This document shows positions 38,135 to 49,426 of a stretch of 64,000 nt of DNA, one piece after another (the first letter of the stretch is position 1; every line of letters starts with the position of its first letter). This stretch comes from Clostridiales bacterium (lineage in GTDB: Bacteria > Bacillota > Clostridia > Peptostreptococcales > Acidaminobacteraceae), in NCBI GenBank assembly GCA_030446305.1, contig JASUSA010000006.1, forward strand, positions 1-64,000, in the 5' to 3' direction. Below the pieces are notes generated by a model, which worked only from the letters and a program-made list of their open reading frames with translations, was not told the DNA's origin and did no database searches. Both the position numbers and the translations under genes were made by a program.

Positions 38135-38668
38135 ATGAACCCGGAATTAACAATTGCCAGCTTGAGATTGGGCCTTGTCGAGATTAGTCCGACCTTTGTA
38201 TTCCAGTTGATCAATACATTCATCCTATATTTGATTTTGAGAAAGTTTCTCTTTGGTCCAGTGACTAAATTCATGGCAAACCGTGAAAATGAAATAAAAG
38301 ACCAAATCCAATACGCACAGAACTTGGAAGATCAGGCACACGAATTAATTGCACAATATGAGAAAAAGCTAGAATCCGCAGAGGACGAAGGCAAGGAAAT
38401 CATTAAAAAGCAAACCCAACGTGCTGAAAACAGGGCTTTTGAAATCATTAAAACTGCTGAAACCGAAATTGATACAATGAAGGTGAATGCACACAGAGAG
38501 CTTGAAAGAGAACGAATCAAAGCGGTGAATGAACTAAAGGATCAAATATCCGAGCTTACTATTATGGCAGCGTCTAAAGTCGTTGAAAAAGATCTTAATG
38601 AAGCCGATCACAAAGCGCTGATTGATCAATTCATCAATGAAGTAGGTGACGTTCAATGGCAGAATTAG
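38135..38668 (+). CDS. atpF: ATP synthase subunit b
   Basis: 177 residues: one N-terminal membrane helix (FVFQLINTFILYLILRKFLFGPV) followed by a long, charged coiled-coil that forms the peripheral stalk. AAAGGAGG precedes the ATG. It overlaps atpH by 13 nt. Confidence 0.94.
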   Translation: MNPELTIASLRLGLVEISPTFVFQLINTFILYLILRKFLFGPVTKFMANRENEIKDQIQYAQNLEDQAHELIAQYEKKLESAEDEGKEIIKKQTQRAENRAFEIIKTAETEIDTMKVNAHRELERERIKAVNELKDQISELTIMAASKVVEKDLNEADHKALIDQFINEVGDVQWQN

Positions 38669-39198
38669 TCAGTAAAGCATATGCAGAAGCGCTTTTTAGT
38701 GTTGCGACTGAAGACGACAGCATGAAAGCATTGCGTGACGAATTAAATTTTGTCGTTTCGAGCTTTGAAATGTACCCAGCTTTTTACGAAATTATGAAAA
38801 TGCCGACAATTAATAAAGCGGAAAAGCGAAGCGTTGTATCAGAAACGTTTGAAGGCAAAATCTCTGTGGAGATGATGAACTTTCTGAAGACGCTCATCGA
38901 TAAAAACCGCATCGTCGATATTTTTGATATTGGGTCGACATTCAATGCTATGGTTGATGATTTTAATAAGGTACTGAGCATTTCAGTTGAATCAGTTATG
39001 CCATTAACCGCGCAACAGCTTCAGACATTGACACAGAAACTCAAAGATAAAACGGGTAAGGAAGTGATACTCAATCCCGTTGTCAACCCGGACCTCCTCG
39101 GAGGGATTGTGGTGAAGATGGGAGAACAGATCATTGATGGTTCTGTGAAGTACAAATTGGAAAGTATGCTCGAAGGGTTAACTCAAATAATTGTTTAA
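38656..39198 (+). CDS. atpH: ATP synthase subunit delta
   Basis: 180 residues, OSCP/delta family: LVSKAYAEALFSVA at the N-terminus, and VVNPDLLGGIVVKMGEQIIDGSVKYKLE near the C-terminus. Links stator stalk to F1. Start lies within atpF. Confidence 0.94.
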   Translation: MAELVSKAYAEALFSVATEDDSMKALRDELNFVVSSFEMYPAFYEIMKMPTINKAEKRSVVSETFEGKISVEMMNFLKTLIDKNRIVDIFDIGSTFNAMVDDFNKVLSISVESVMPLTAQQLQTLTQKLKDKTGKEVILNPVVNPDLLGGIVVKMGEQIIDGSVKYKLESMLEGLTQIIV

Positions 39199-39211
39199 TA
39201 GGAGTGTGTAA

Positions 39212-40726
<1,515 letters not shown>

Positions 40727-40749
40727 GGTTCCTTGTAGGAGGGAGAAGA

Positions 40750-41610
40750 ATGGCAGTTAGTAATACGCGCGATATCAAGCGTAAAATACGTAGTGTTAAC
40801 AGCACCATGCAGATCACCAAAGCAATGGAACTGGTCTCAACGGCGAAGCTTAAACGTGCACGCAACCGAATGGATATTACCAAGCCTTACTTTGAAACGG
40901 TAACGGAAGCGGTAAAAGATATTTTGGGTGCCGACAAGAGCATTAAATTAAAGTACGTTGCAGATAAGGAAATCCAAAACACACTCTATATCGTCATAAC
41001 ATCAGATAGAGGCTTATGCGGTGGTTATAATATTAATGCCATTAAGAAAGCACTTGAAGACATCGCCGATCCCAAAAGCGCAAAGTTCATTACCATTGGT
41101 AAAAGGGCAACGGATGCCTATAACCGAATGAACCTTGACGTCGTCGATACATTTCTGTATATCTCTGAACAGCCTGAATACGTTCACGCCGTTCACATTG
41201 CAAAGAAAGCGCTTGCGATGTTTGATGTCGGTGAAGTGGATGCCGTAAAACTCGTCTATACGAATTTTGCCAGTACCATTTCACAGGTACCAGTGACGTT
41301 GCAGCTATTGCCGATTGAAAAGGGTGAGCAAGCAGCAAAGGATGAAGCATCCGATTTTGTCAACTATGAACCTTCTCCGGAAGAGGTGCTGAAATTTGTT
41401 ATTCCTAAGTATGTGGAAAGTACGATTTTCGGCGGACTAATCGAATCCGCTGCATCTGAACAGGCTGCAAGACGCGTCGCGATGGAAAGTGCTTCCGATA
41501 ATGCTGAGGAGATCATTGAAGAATTGACACTGACGTACAATCAGGCGCGTCAGGCGGCAATTACGCAAGAGATCACTGAGATTGTTGGTGGTGCTGAAGC
41601 ACTGAAGTAA
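40750..41610 (+). CDS. atpG: ATP synthase F1 subunit gamma
   Basis: 286 residues, the central stalk: N-terminal IKRKIRSVNSTMQITKAMELVSTAKL, TSDRGLCGGYN, and C-terminal RVAMESASDNAEEIIEELTLTYNQARQAAITQEITEIVGGAEAL. GGAGGGAG precedes the start. Confidence 0.97.
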   Translation: MAVSNTRDIKRKIRSVNSTMQITKAMELVSTAKLKRARNRMDITKPYFETVTEAVKDILGADKSIKLKYVADKEIQNTLYIVITSDRGLCGGYNINAIKKALEDIADPKSAKFITIGKRATDAYNRMNLDVVDTFLYISEQPEYVHAVHIAKKALAMFDVGEVDAVKLVYTNFASTISQVPVTLQLLPIEKGEQAAKDEASDFVNYEPSPEEVLKFVIPKYVESTIFGGLIESAASEQAARRVAMESASDNAEEIIEELTLTYNQARQAAITQEITEIVGGAEALK

Positions 41611-41659
41611 TGAAGAGGCATAACGCCCTAAATTATGATATTAGATTGAAAGGGAGTGA

Positions 41660-43072
<1,413 letters not shown>

Positions 43073-43086
43073 GGGGAGGTGACAAA

Positions 43087-43497
43087 ATGGGCAGAAAATT
43101 CAATCTTGAAGTCGTAACGCCGGACGAAAAGTTCTTTGAGGGCGAAACGGACATGGCGATTCTCAGAACGACTGAAGGAGATATTGGAATTTTATTTGAC
43201 CATGAACCTCTTGTCGCACCGCTCAAAGTTGGCAGTATTCGCATACGCCAGGATGAATCGGCTTTTCGCTGGGCATCTTGTTCCAGTGGGTTCTTAACGG
43301 TTTCAGATGAAAAAGTCACCGTGATTACGGATGCCGCTGAATGGGTCGAGGAGATTGACCTAGACCGTGCGGAGCGTGCTAAAGAACGCGCTGAAAAGCG
43401 TATTCGCGAAGGTGCAAATAAAGAAGTTGATGTATTGAGAGCTAAAGCGTCACTTGAAAGAGCGACGAACCGCATTCGCCTGTACAGCCAGAAATAG
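43087..43497 (+). CDS. atpC: ATP synthase F1 subunit epsilon
   Basis: 136 residues: the N-terminal beta sandwich (LEVVTPDEKFFEGETDMAILRTTEGDIGIL) and C-terminal helical hairpin. Last gene of the atp operon. GGGGAGG precedes the ATG. Confidence 0.95.
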   Translation: MGRKFNLEVVTPDEKFFEGETDMAILRTTEGDIGILFDHEPLVAPLKVGSIRIRQDESAFRWASCSSGFLTVSDEKVTVITDAAEWVEEIDLDRAERAKERAEKRIREGANKEVDVLRAKASLERATNRIRLYSQK

Positions 43498-43597
43498 TCC
43501 TAGCGTTTCAATAGGCACATGACCATTCTTTGGTCATTGGCAAATGCATAAAGCCATGCGAAAACAATATGTTTTTCATGGATTAAAAGGGTTGTAA

Positions 43598-43645
43598 AGG
43601 GTTGTCTACCATCTGTGTAAACGGATGGCAGACAGCCCTTTCCTG
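43598..43645 (+). terminator. Terminator of the atp operon
   Basis: AGGG-GTCT-CCATC pairs with GATGG-AGAC-CCCT around a 10-nt loop, followed by TTTCC. A smaller hairpin ATGACCA/TGGTCAT lies just upstream. Confidence 0.6.
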
Positions 43646-43737
43646 ATTCCAGAGCGCACGTAACGATGTCAAATCAGGCCTTTAGACCTGTCTTCACTTT
43701 ATGAACGGGATGTAATGTTCAAAAGCGTTTAAAAAGC

Positions 43738-43766
43738 TTGAATGCCCTAATTTTTTTATATATAAT
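43738..43766 (+). promoter_or_regulatory. Promoter of murA
   Basis: TTGAAT, a 17-nt spacer and TATAAT, about 100 nt before the murA start. Confidence 0.65.
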
Positions 43767-43865
43767 AGTAAAAGGTATAAAGTTTTAACAGGTTTACTGA
43801 AATTAGCTTGATATTATGAAATTACTTGATATAAATTTATGAAAAGCTAGAAACGGAGGCACAAT

Positions 43866-45137
43866 TTGGCAAAGTTAATTGTGGAAAAAAGTGGTCCTTT
43901 AAAGGGAAAGGTGCGAATCAATGGTGCAAAGAATTCTGTTCTGAAGCTCATGGCCGCATCGATTCTTGCTGAAGCGCCTTGTTATATAGAGAGTGTTCCG
44001 GATCTCCTCGATGTAGAGGTCATGAACACTTTACTTGAGTCACTGGGTTTAACGGTTCAATATGACAGAGACGACGAAAGTCTCGTGATTTACCCGGCTG
44101 CCGACCTCAAATGTGAAGCACCTTATGAGATTATTCAAAAAATGCGTGCTTCTTTTCTGGTCATGGGGCCGTTACTCGCCAAAAAAGGCATTGCAAAAGT
44201 CTCGATGCCGGGTGGCTGCGCCATTGGTGCCAGACCGATTGATCTGCATTTGAAAGGGTTTCAGGCACTTGGCGCCGAAGTGACGCTGGGGCATGGCTAC
44301 ATTGAAACAAAAGCCGTTAATGGCCTTGTGGGCAATGAAGTTTACCTAGATTTTCCAAGTGTTGGTGCAACAGAGAATATAATGATGGCGGCGACAATGG
44401 CTAAAGGACAAACCATGATTCAAAATGCCGCGAAGGAACCGGAAATTATTGATCTCGCCAATTTTTTAAACGAAATGGGTGCCAATGTAAAAGGTGCCGG
44501 GACAGATACCATTCGCATTAACGGTGTTGAACATTTAAAAGGTGCAAAGCACCAAACGATCCCAGACCGTATTATCACAGCGACATATATGATTGCAGCG
44601 GCGATGACAAATGGCGACGTTACCATTGAAAACGTCGTTTCAAGCCATGTAAAGCCAATTACAGCAAAACTGCGTGAAATGGGCGTTACCGTTGAAGATG
44701 AAGATGACGTCATTCGCGTCATTGGAACGGACGATCTCAAGGCCGTTGACATCACAACACTGCCGTATCCTGGCTTTCCAACGGATGCACAAGCGCAGTT
44801 TATGGCGCTTTTGTCCATTGCAGAAGGCACCAGTGTCATTAATGAAACCGTTTTTGAAAATCGATTTGGACATGTGGCAGAGATTAACCGCATGGGTGCC
44901 AATGTAAAAATAGAAGGGCACAGCGCCGTGATCCAAGGCGTAAACCAGCTTCAAGGCGCGCAAGTGAGGGCAACGGATTTACGAGCAGGGGCAGCGCTGG
45001 TCTTGGCCGGCATGATTTCAGAAGGCATGACAGAAATAGATGATATTTTTCACATTGATCGAGGTTATCCTCAAATTGAAAAAGACCTTGTGAGTTTAGG
45101 CGCCCATATCAGACGCGTCGAGACAGACAAAGGCTGA
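43866..45137 (+). CDS. murA: UDP-N-acetylglucosamine 1-carboxyvinyltransferase
   Basis: 423 residues from a TTG start with CGGAGG 6 nt upstream. First committed step of peptidoglycan synthesis: transfers enolpyruvate from PEP to UDP-GlcNAc. Lys22 in INGAKNSVL and the fosfomycin-target Cys118 in PGGCAIGARPID are present. C-terminal DLRAGAALVLAGM also fits. Same position after the atp operon as murAA in Bacillus. Confidence 0.97.
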   Translation: MAKLIVEKSGPLKGKVRINGAKNSVLKLMAASILAEAPCYIESVPDLLDVEVMNTLLESLGLTVQYDRDDESLVIYPAADLKCEAPYEIIQKMRASFLVMGPLLAKKGIAKVSMPGGCAIGARPIDLHLKGFQALGAEVTLGHGYIETKAVNGLVGNEVYLDFPSVGATENIMMAATMAKGQTMIQNAAKEPEIIDLANFLNEMGANVKGAGTDTIRINGVEHLKGAKHQTIPDRIITATYMIAAAMTNGDVTIENVVSSHVKPITAKLREMGVTVEDEDDVIRVIGTDDLKAVDITTLPYPGFPTDAQAQFMALLSIAEGTSVINETVFENRFGHVAEINRMGANVKIEGHSAVIQGVNQLQGAQVRATDLRAGAALVLAGMISEGMTEIDDIFHIDRGYPQIEKDLVSLGAHIRRVETDKG

Positions 45138-45203
45138 ATGATGTTTTCCAGTGCGGTTAAAGCTTATTCAACGCATAGAATATAAATTTGGAAGGTGGAT
45201 CTC

Positions 45204-46232
45204 ATGTTTGGACTAGGTGCTGAAATTGGAATTGATTTAGGAACCGCAAGTGTATTGGTTTACATTAAGGGCAAGGGTATTGTCCTAAGGGAGCCTTCCG
45301 TTGTCGCCATTGATAAAAATACGGACCGCGTTTTGGCTGTGGGCAATGAAGCACGCAAGATGCTCGGGAGAACACCGGGGAATATTATTGCCATTAGACC
45401 ACTTAAGGATGGCGTCATTTCTGATTACGATGTTACCGAAAGAATGCTTAGGTATTTTATTAACAAAACCTGTGGCAGACGCAGACTCTTTAAGCCGAAA
45501 ATTATTATCTGTGTGCCAAGTGGTGTCACCGAAGTAGAAAAGCGTGCGGTTCAGGATGCGACGCTGGAAGCCGGTGGCGGCAAAACTTTTCTCATCGAAG
45601 AGCCCATTGCGGCTGCAATCGGATCGGGGATTGATATTACAAAACCCGATGGCAATATGGTTATTGATATCGGCGGCGGAACTTCCGATATTGCCGTGAT
45701 CTCACTGGGTGGGATCGTTGTCAGCAGTTCGATTAAAGTCGCAGGTGATAAATTTGACGAAGCCATTATCAAGTATATGCGCAAACGTCATAACTTGCTC
45801 ATCGGTGAACGGACGGCAGAAGAACTTAAAATCAATATTGGCACGGCATACCCAAGAACAAAGCCGATTAAAATGGATTGTCGGGGGCGTGATCTCATTA
45901 CGGGCCTGCCAAAAAACATCGCCATATCTTCCGAAGAAATGATGGATGCCCTATCTGAATCCGTCAATGCGGTATGTGATGCCGTTCATGCTGTGCTGGA
46001 GAAAACACCGCCGGAGCTGGCTTCGGACATCAGCTCAAGGGGCATTGTGATGACTGGCGGCGGCAGCCTTTTATATGGGCTGAATAAATTGCTTGAAAAA
46101 CGCACGGGGATACCAACGTATATTGCAGAAGATGCCGTGAGCTGTGTTGCCAAAGGGACGGGCATGAGTCTAGAGCATATTGATATCCTTGAAAAAAACA
46201 TGATGACACCGACGAAGAAGCGTTATCTTTAA
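45204..46232 (+). CDS. mbl: MreB-family actin-like shape protein (Mbl)
   Basis: About 342 residues from ATG after GGAAGGTGG. Actin-fold motifs: GIDLGTASVLVYIKGKGIVL, phosphate-2 IDIGGGTSDIAVISLGG, and adenosine VMTGGGSLLYGL. It forms membrane filaments guiding wall synthesis. The name Mbl rests on position between murA and flhO/flhP, as in Bacillus; by sequence alone MreB or MreBH are possible. Confidence 0.92.
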   Translation: MFGLGAEIGIDLGTASVLVYIKGKGIVLREPSVVAIDKNTDRVLAVGNEARKMLGRTPGNIIAIRPLKDGVISDYDVTERMLRYFINKTCGRRRLFKPKIIICVPSGVTEVEKRAVQDATLEAGGGKTFLIEEPIAAAIGSGIDITKPDGNMVIDIGGGTSDIAVISLGGIVVSSSIKVAGDKFDEAIIKYMRKRHNLLIGERTAEELKINIGTAYPRTKPIKMDCRGRDLITGLPKNIAISSEEMMDALSESVNAVCDAVHAVLEKTPPELASDISSRGIVMTGGGSLLYGLNKLLEKRTGIPTYIAEDAVSCVAKGTGMSLEHIDILEKNMMTPTKKRYL

Positions 46233-46384
46233 ACGGATTGGAAAGGATGCGTTATTTATAGAACAAAATAACGAGTCTTGTAAATATAAAGCGCGAATAG
46301 AAGCTGTTTATATATACAGTTATTTAATTTGTGCAATAGATCAATCTAAAAAGCTGTGATCAAATTTTTTGGTCATGGCTTTTA

Positions 46385-46426
46385 TATTTTAATAAAAAAG
46401 CGAGAATAGGTAGCCATTCTCGACAG
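46385..46426 (-). terminator. Intrinsic terminator facing the minus strand
   Basis: On the minus strand GAGAATGGCTACCTATTCTC forms a stem followed by GCTTTTTTATT. No minus-strand gene is visible upstream of it. Confidence 0.6.
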
Positions 46427-46540
46427 GTGATTTGATTCATTGTCCATTGATACAACCATATCTTCATTTTAATGATATGGAAGTATGGTGCCATTACAGC
46501 GAATTGCTTATATTACCATAAAAAGAATATATACCCTTAT

Positions 46541-46584
46541 CAAGGCAAAAAAAGTGGGTGTGATCATAGAATGACACGCCCAAA
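46541..46584 (-). terminator. Second intrinsic terminator facing the minus strand
   Basis: On the minus strand GGGCGTG-TCAT-TCT-ATGA-CACACCC forms a long stem, followed by ACTTTTTTTG. Confidence 0.6.
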
Positions 46585-46627
46585 ATGAGGAAATTGAAAT
46601 TAATAAAGGGTATGGTATTTAACCACT

Positions 46628-46850
46628 TTGAATATATCATTTTTAGGGATAGGCTTCAACCCGAATAACACAGTTTTAACAAGAAAGGCTATCGAAATAC
46701 TTAATAGTTAGAAAATCAAGGATTAGCTGATAGCAATTATCAAATAAAAAATGGTGAAATTTGGATTGTAAGGAAAAGTGTTTGGTTTAATCCGATACTT
46801 TTGCTAAAGTATCCGCAGCTTTATGACGATACAATAGGTGAACCTGTTTA
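46628..46850 (+). pseudogene. Possible frameshifted remnant of a small gene
   Basis: One frame reads LGIGFNPNNTVLTRKAIEILN and stops; the next frame continues ENQGLADSNYQIKNGEIWIV up to the flhO ribosome site. Joined, they look like one protein with a helix followed by a charged strand region, but I cannot name a family. It may be chance. Confidence 0.25.
46805..46832 (+). promoter_or_regulatory. Candidate sigma-D (sigma-28) promoter of flhO/flhP
   Basis: TAAAGTAT and GACGATAC resemble TAAAGTTT and GCCGATAA, with a 16-nt gap after TAAA where 15 is usual. It lies 33 nt before the start. Confidence 0.5.
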
Positions 46851-46864
46851 TACTGGAGGTAGAA

Positions 46865-47935
46865 ATGGTAAAAGGCCTTTACGTCGCATCGACGGCGCTG
46901 GTGACAAATACACATCGAATAGACGCCATAAGCAACAACTTAGCAAATGTCAACAGCAGCGGCTTTAAAAAGGATCGCGTTGAAGTTGAATCGTTTAATG
47001 ACAGACTTTTTACAAGAATCAACGGCTCTAATTATCCTTACAACACTATGACGCCGAATGTAACCATGACGCAGGCAAACAATACCTATAATCTAAAAAC
47101 AGATGGTGGTTACTTCAGGGTTCAAACAGATGAAGGGGTTCATTATGACAACGAGGTCGTTCTTATCAAAGATATTGACGGCTATTTAAGAACGAAATAC
47201 GAAAATATCGGCGGCACGATTGACTACCTAAAGGGCAATCCTATTTTAGGAAGCAATGGCCCTATTTACGTCGGTGACGGCGACTTTACAGTCGATGCAC
47301 AAGGCAATTTAAGCGTTGATGGGTCGTTTGTTGACAACATAGCAGTTTCAACGATGCCAACGGTGATCGGCACCATGGGTGCAGGGATTAAAGCCTATAA
47401 AATTGCGACTGACTTTGAGGCGGGGCAGCTGGAAGTGACCAATTCAAAATACGATGTCGCCCTTCAAGGCGATGGCTTTTTCAATATTGCCACACCAGAG
47501 GGAACCATGTACACGCGAAATGGCGCTTTTACCATTAACCAATATGACGAACTCGTTACCATGGACGGTTATAATGTAATGGGACTTGACGGCCCGATTA
47601 TTATTACCAGTGAGAATTTTTCAATTAATGAATTTGGTGAAGTCATACAGGAAAATGAAATCTCAGACAAACTGACGCTTTCAAATTTCACCAACGTCGC
47701 CGATCTTAAAAAAGTAGGTGGCACATTTTTTAAGTTTGTCGATAATCCAACTGGCGAAATGGTTGATTTTGAAGGTGAAGTCAAGCAGGGCGTCATCGAA
47801 CATTCAAATGTTGATGCAATATCAGAAATGATTAATCTAATAGAGATGAACAGAAATTATGAATCCAATCAAAAGGTTGTTACCACCATTGACGAACTAA
47901 TAGGCAAAGCCGTCAATGATCTCGGAAGAGTCTAG
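46865..47935 (+). CDS. flhO: Flagellar hook-basal body protein, FlgF/FlhO type
   Basis: 356 residues from ATG after TGGAGG. The N-terminal rod motif (TNTHRIDAISNNLANVNSSGFKKDRVEV) and the C-terminal Flg_bbr motif (VIEHSNVDAISEMINLIEMNRNYESNQKVV) are typical. The protein forms part of the proximal/distal rod. It is longer than Bacillus FlhO (about 270), with extra sequence after the N-terminal domain. It pairs with flhP as in Bacillus. Confidence 0.92.
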   Translation: MVKGLYVASTALVTNTHRIDAISNNLANVNSSGFKKDRVEVESFNDRLFTRINGSNYPYNTMTPNVTMTQANNTYNLKTDGGYFRVQTDEGVHYDNEVVLIKDIDGYLRTKYENIGGTIDYLKGNPILGSNGPIYVGDGDFTVDAQGNLSVDGSFVDNIAVSTMPTVIGTMGAGIKAYKIATDFEAGQLEVTNSKYDVALQGDGFFNIATPEGTMYTRNGAFTINQYDELVTMDGYNVMGLDGPIIITSENFSINEFGEVIQENEISDKLTLSNFTNVADLKKVGGTFFKFVDNPTGEMVDFEGEVKQGVIEHSNVDAISEMINLIEMNRNYESNQKVVTTIDELIGKAVNDLGRV

Positions 47936-47951
47936 GAAACGGGAGGTTTAA

Positions 47952-48746
47952 ATGAAAGCATTATGGTCTGCCGCATCCGGCATGAAAAACCTGCAGCTTA
48001 AAATTGACACGATATCCAATAATATTGCCAACGTCAATACGACGGGTTTTAAAAATCAAAGAGTCGAATTTAAAGACATCATGTATGATTCCTATACGCA
48101 AATTGATCAGCTCCAAAATGAAGGCAGCCCTGTTCCCATTGAAATTGGACATGGCGTTATGACATCGGCAACGCTGCGGGATTTTACGACAGGCAACCTG
48201 CAGCAAACGGAGAATGATCTCGATTTTGCTATTAATGGCGATCATTTCTTTACCGTTGTTGATGAGAATGGCAACTACCGTTATACCAAAGACGGCAGTT
48301 TTAAAGTAGCCGTAACGGATCAAGGTGCAAAACTCGTTACATCTGACGGCTATTATGTGCAAGGGTCTGGCGGGGATATTCTGCTGGGCGATGATGTCAA
48401 AGAAATTGCTTCAGACGCACTTGGAAATTTAACGGTAAAACGTGCTGGATCAGATACCTATGAAGCACTTGATAATTTCATGCTCGTTAAATTTGTCAAT
48501 CCGGCAGGGCTTGAATCCGTCGGCAAAAACTTCTATAAAGAAACCACGGCTTCCGGTGCGCCGGTCGAGGGTATTGACATTACCGACAATACAGAAGTAC
48601 TGCAGGGTTTCGTAGAAAACAGCAATGTTCAAATTGTAGATGAAATGATTAACCTCATTACGGCTGAACGCGCTTATGAAATCAATTCAAAATCCATCCA
48701 GACCGCTGACAGACTGCTTGAAATTGCAAATAACTTGAAACGATAA
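47952..48746 (+). CDS. flhP: Flagellar distal rod protein, FlgG/FlhP type
   Basis: 264 residues, typical FlgG length: ALWSAASGMKNLQLKIDTISNNIANVNTTGFKNQRVEF at the start and QGFVENSNVQIVDEMINLITAERAYEINSKSIQTADRLLEIANNL at the end. GGGAGG precedes the ATG, 16 nt after flhO. Confidence 0.95.
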   Translation: MKALWSAASGMKNLQLKIDTISNNIANVNTTGFKNQRVEFKDIMYDSYTQIDQLQNEGSPVPIEIGHGVMTSATLRDFTTGNLQQTENDLDFAINGDHFFTVVDENGNYRYTKDGSFKVAVTDQGAKLVTSDGYYVQGSGGDILLGDDVKEIASDALGNLTVKRAGSDTYEALDNFMLVKFVNPAGLESVGKNFYKETTASGAPVEGIDITDNTEVLQGFVENSNVQIVDEMINLITAERAYEINSKSIQTADRLLEIANNLKR

Positions 48747-48806
48747 ATACATGATTTAAAATGCGTTAACATGACAAATTTACAATTCGATACAAAGAGG
48801 TCGTTC

Positions 48807-48842
48807 GGCCAAATTTTAGCCAAACTTTGGGCCAAATTTTTA
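48807..48842. repeat. Three imperfect 11-12 bp repeats before the rod-binding gene
   Basis: GCCAAATTTTA, GCCAAACTTTG and GCCAAATTTTT start at 48808, 48819 and 48831, about one helical turn apart. Together they could be a regulator binding array or simply slippage. Confidence 0.6.
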
Positions 48843-48867
48843 GGCAGCATTGGAGGTATACGGCGAT

Positions 48868-49299
48868 ATGAAAATTGATTCAGCGAGTCTCACTGGCAAT
48901 TATGACATAGCATCTGCGCTTCAAACCGTTACGGACGGCAGTGAAGGTGAAAGCTTTAAAACCCAGCTTGAAAATGCACAGGCAGCAGGAGACGATGACG
49001 CTATAAAAGACGTTTGCAAACAATTTGAAGCGATGTTTATCAATCTTTTACTGAAACAGATGCGCAATACGATACAAGAGGGTGGTCTTACAGAAAAGAG
49101 TCAGGCGAGAGAAACATTTGAAGGCATGCTGGATGAAGAAATGGCGAACCATATTGCAGAGGGCGGCGGCATTGGCATTGCAGACCTCATGGCAAAGGCA
49201 TTAACGCGTCAGGCATACAGCCATTCGGATGAAGAAATTGCTGACGATACCGCTTCGATTGATCAATCCATGATGGACCTTATAACCTCAGATAAATAA
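48868..49299 (+). CDS. FlgJ-type rod-binding protein
   Basis: About 143 residues from ATG; GGAGG lies somewhat far (13 nt) upstream, so a start six codons earlier (48850) is possible. The rod-binding domain is clear (CKQFEAMFINLLLKQMRNTI, GLTEKSQARETFEGMLDEEMANHIAEGGGIGIADLMAKAL). It lacks the muramidase domain of enterobacterial FlgJ, as usual in Firmicutes. A terminator follows. Confidence 0.88.
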   Translation: MKIDSASLTGNYDIASALQTVTDGSEGESFKTQLENAQAAGDDDAIKDVCKQFEAMFINLLLKQMRNTIQEGGLTEKSQARETFEGMLDEEMANHIAEGGGIGIADLMAKALTRQAYSHSDEEIADDTASIDQSMMDLITSDK

Positions 49300-49343
49300 G
49301 CACATAAGGGCACTACATGATGATGTTATTGCCTCATATGAAT

Positions 49344-49381
49344 GGGAGACACTGTAAATTTTACAGGGTAGCCCTTTTTTA
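49344..49381 (+). terminator. Terminator after the rod genes
   Basis: GGG-AC-CTGTAAA pairs with TTTACAG-GT-CCC, followed by TTTTTTATT. Confidence 0.75.
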
Positions 49382-49426
49382 TTGCTCGATTTTAGGGTAT
49401 TATCTACTTGTGGAGGTATGTTTATC

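Larger units (their letters stand above)
46233..46864. other. 630-bp intergenic region with possible gene remnant and minus-facing terminators
   Basis: No intact gene is visible. It contains two minus-strand terminators, a hairpin CCATATC/GATATGG (46461-46481) and a stretch on the plus strand (about 46628-46850) that reads as two joined coding fragments in different frames. A sigma-D-like promoter for flhO sits at its right end. Confidence 0.5.

Noticed and set aside
46421-46640. 51-codon minus-strand ORF in the gap before flhO
   Set aside because: No ribosome binding site, unusual composition (Phe/Asn/Ile rich) and it runs through the terminator hairpin.
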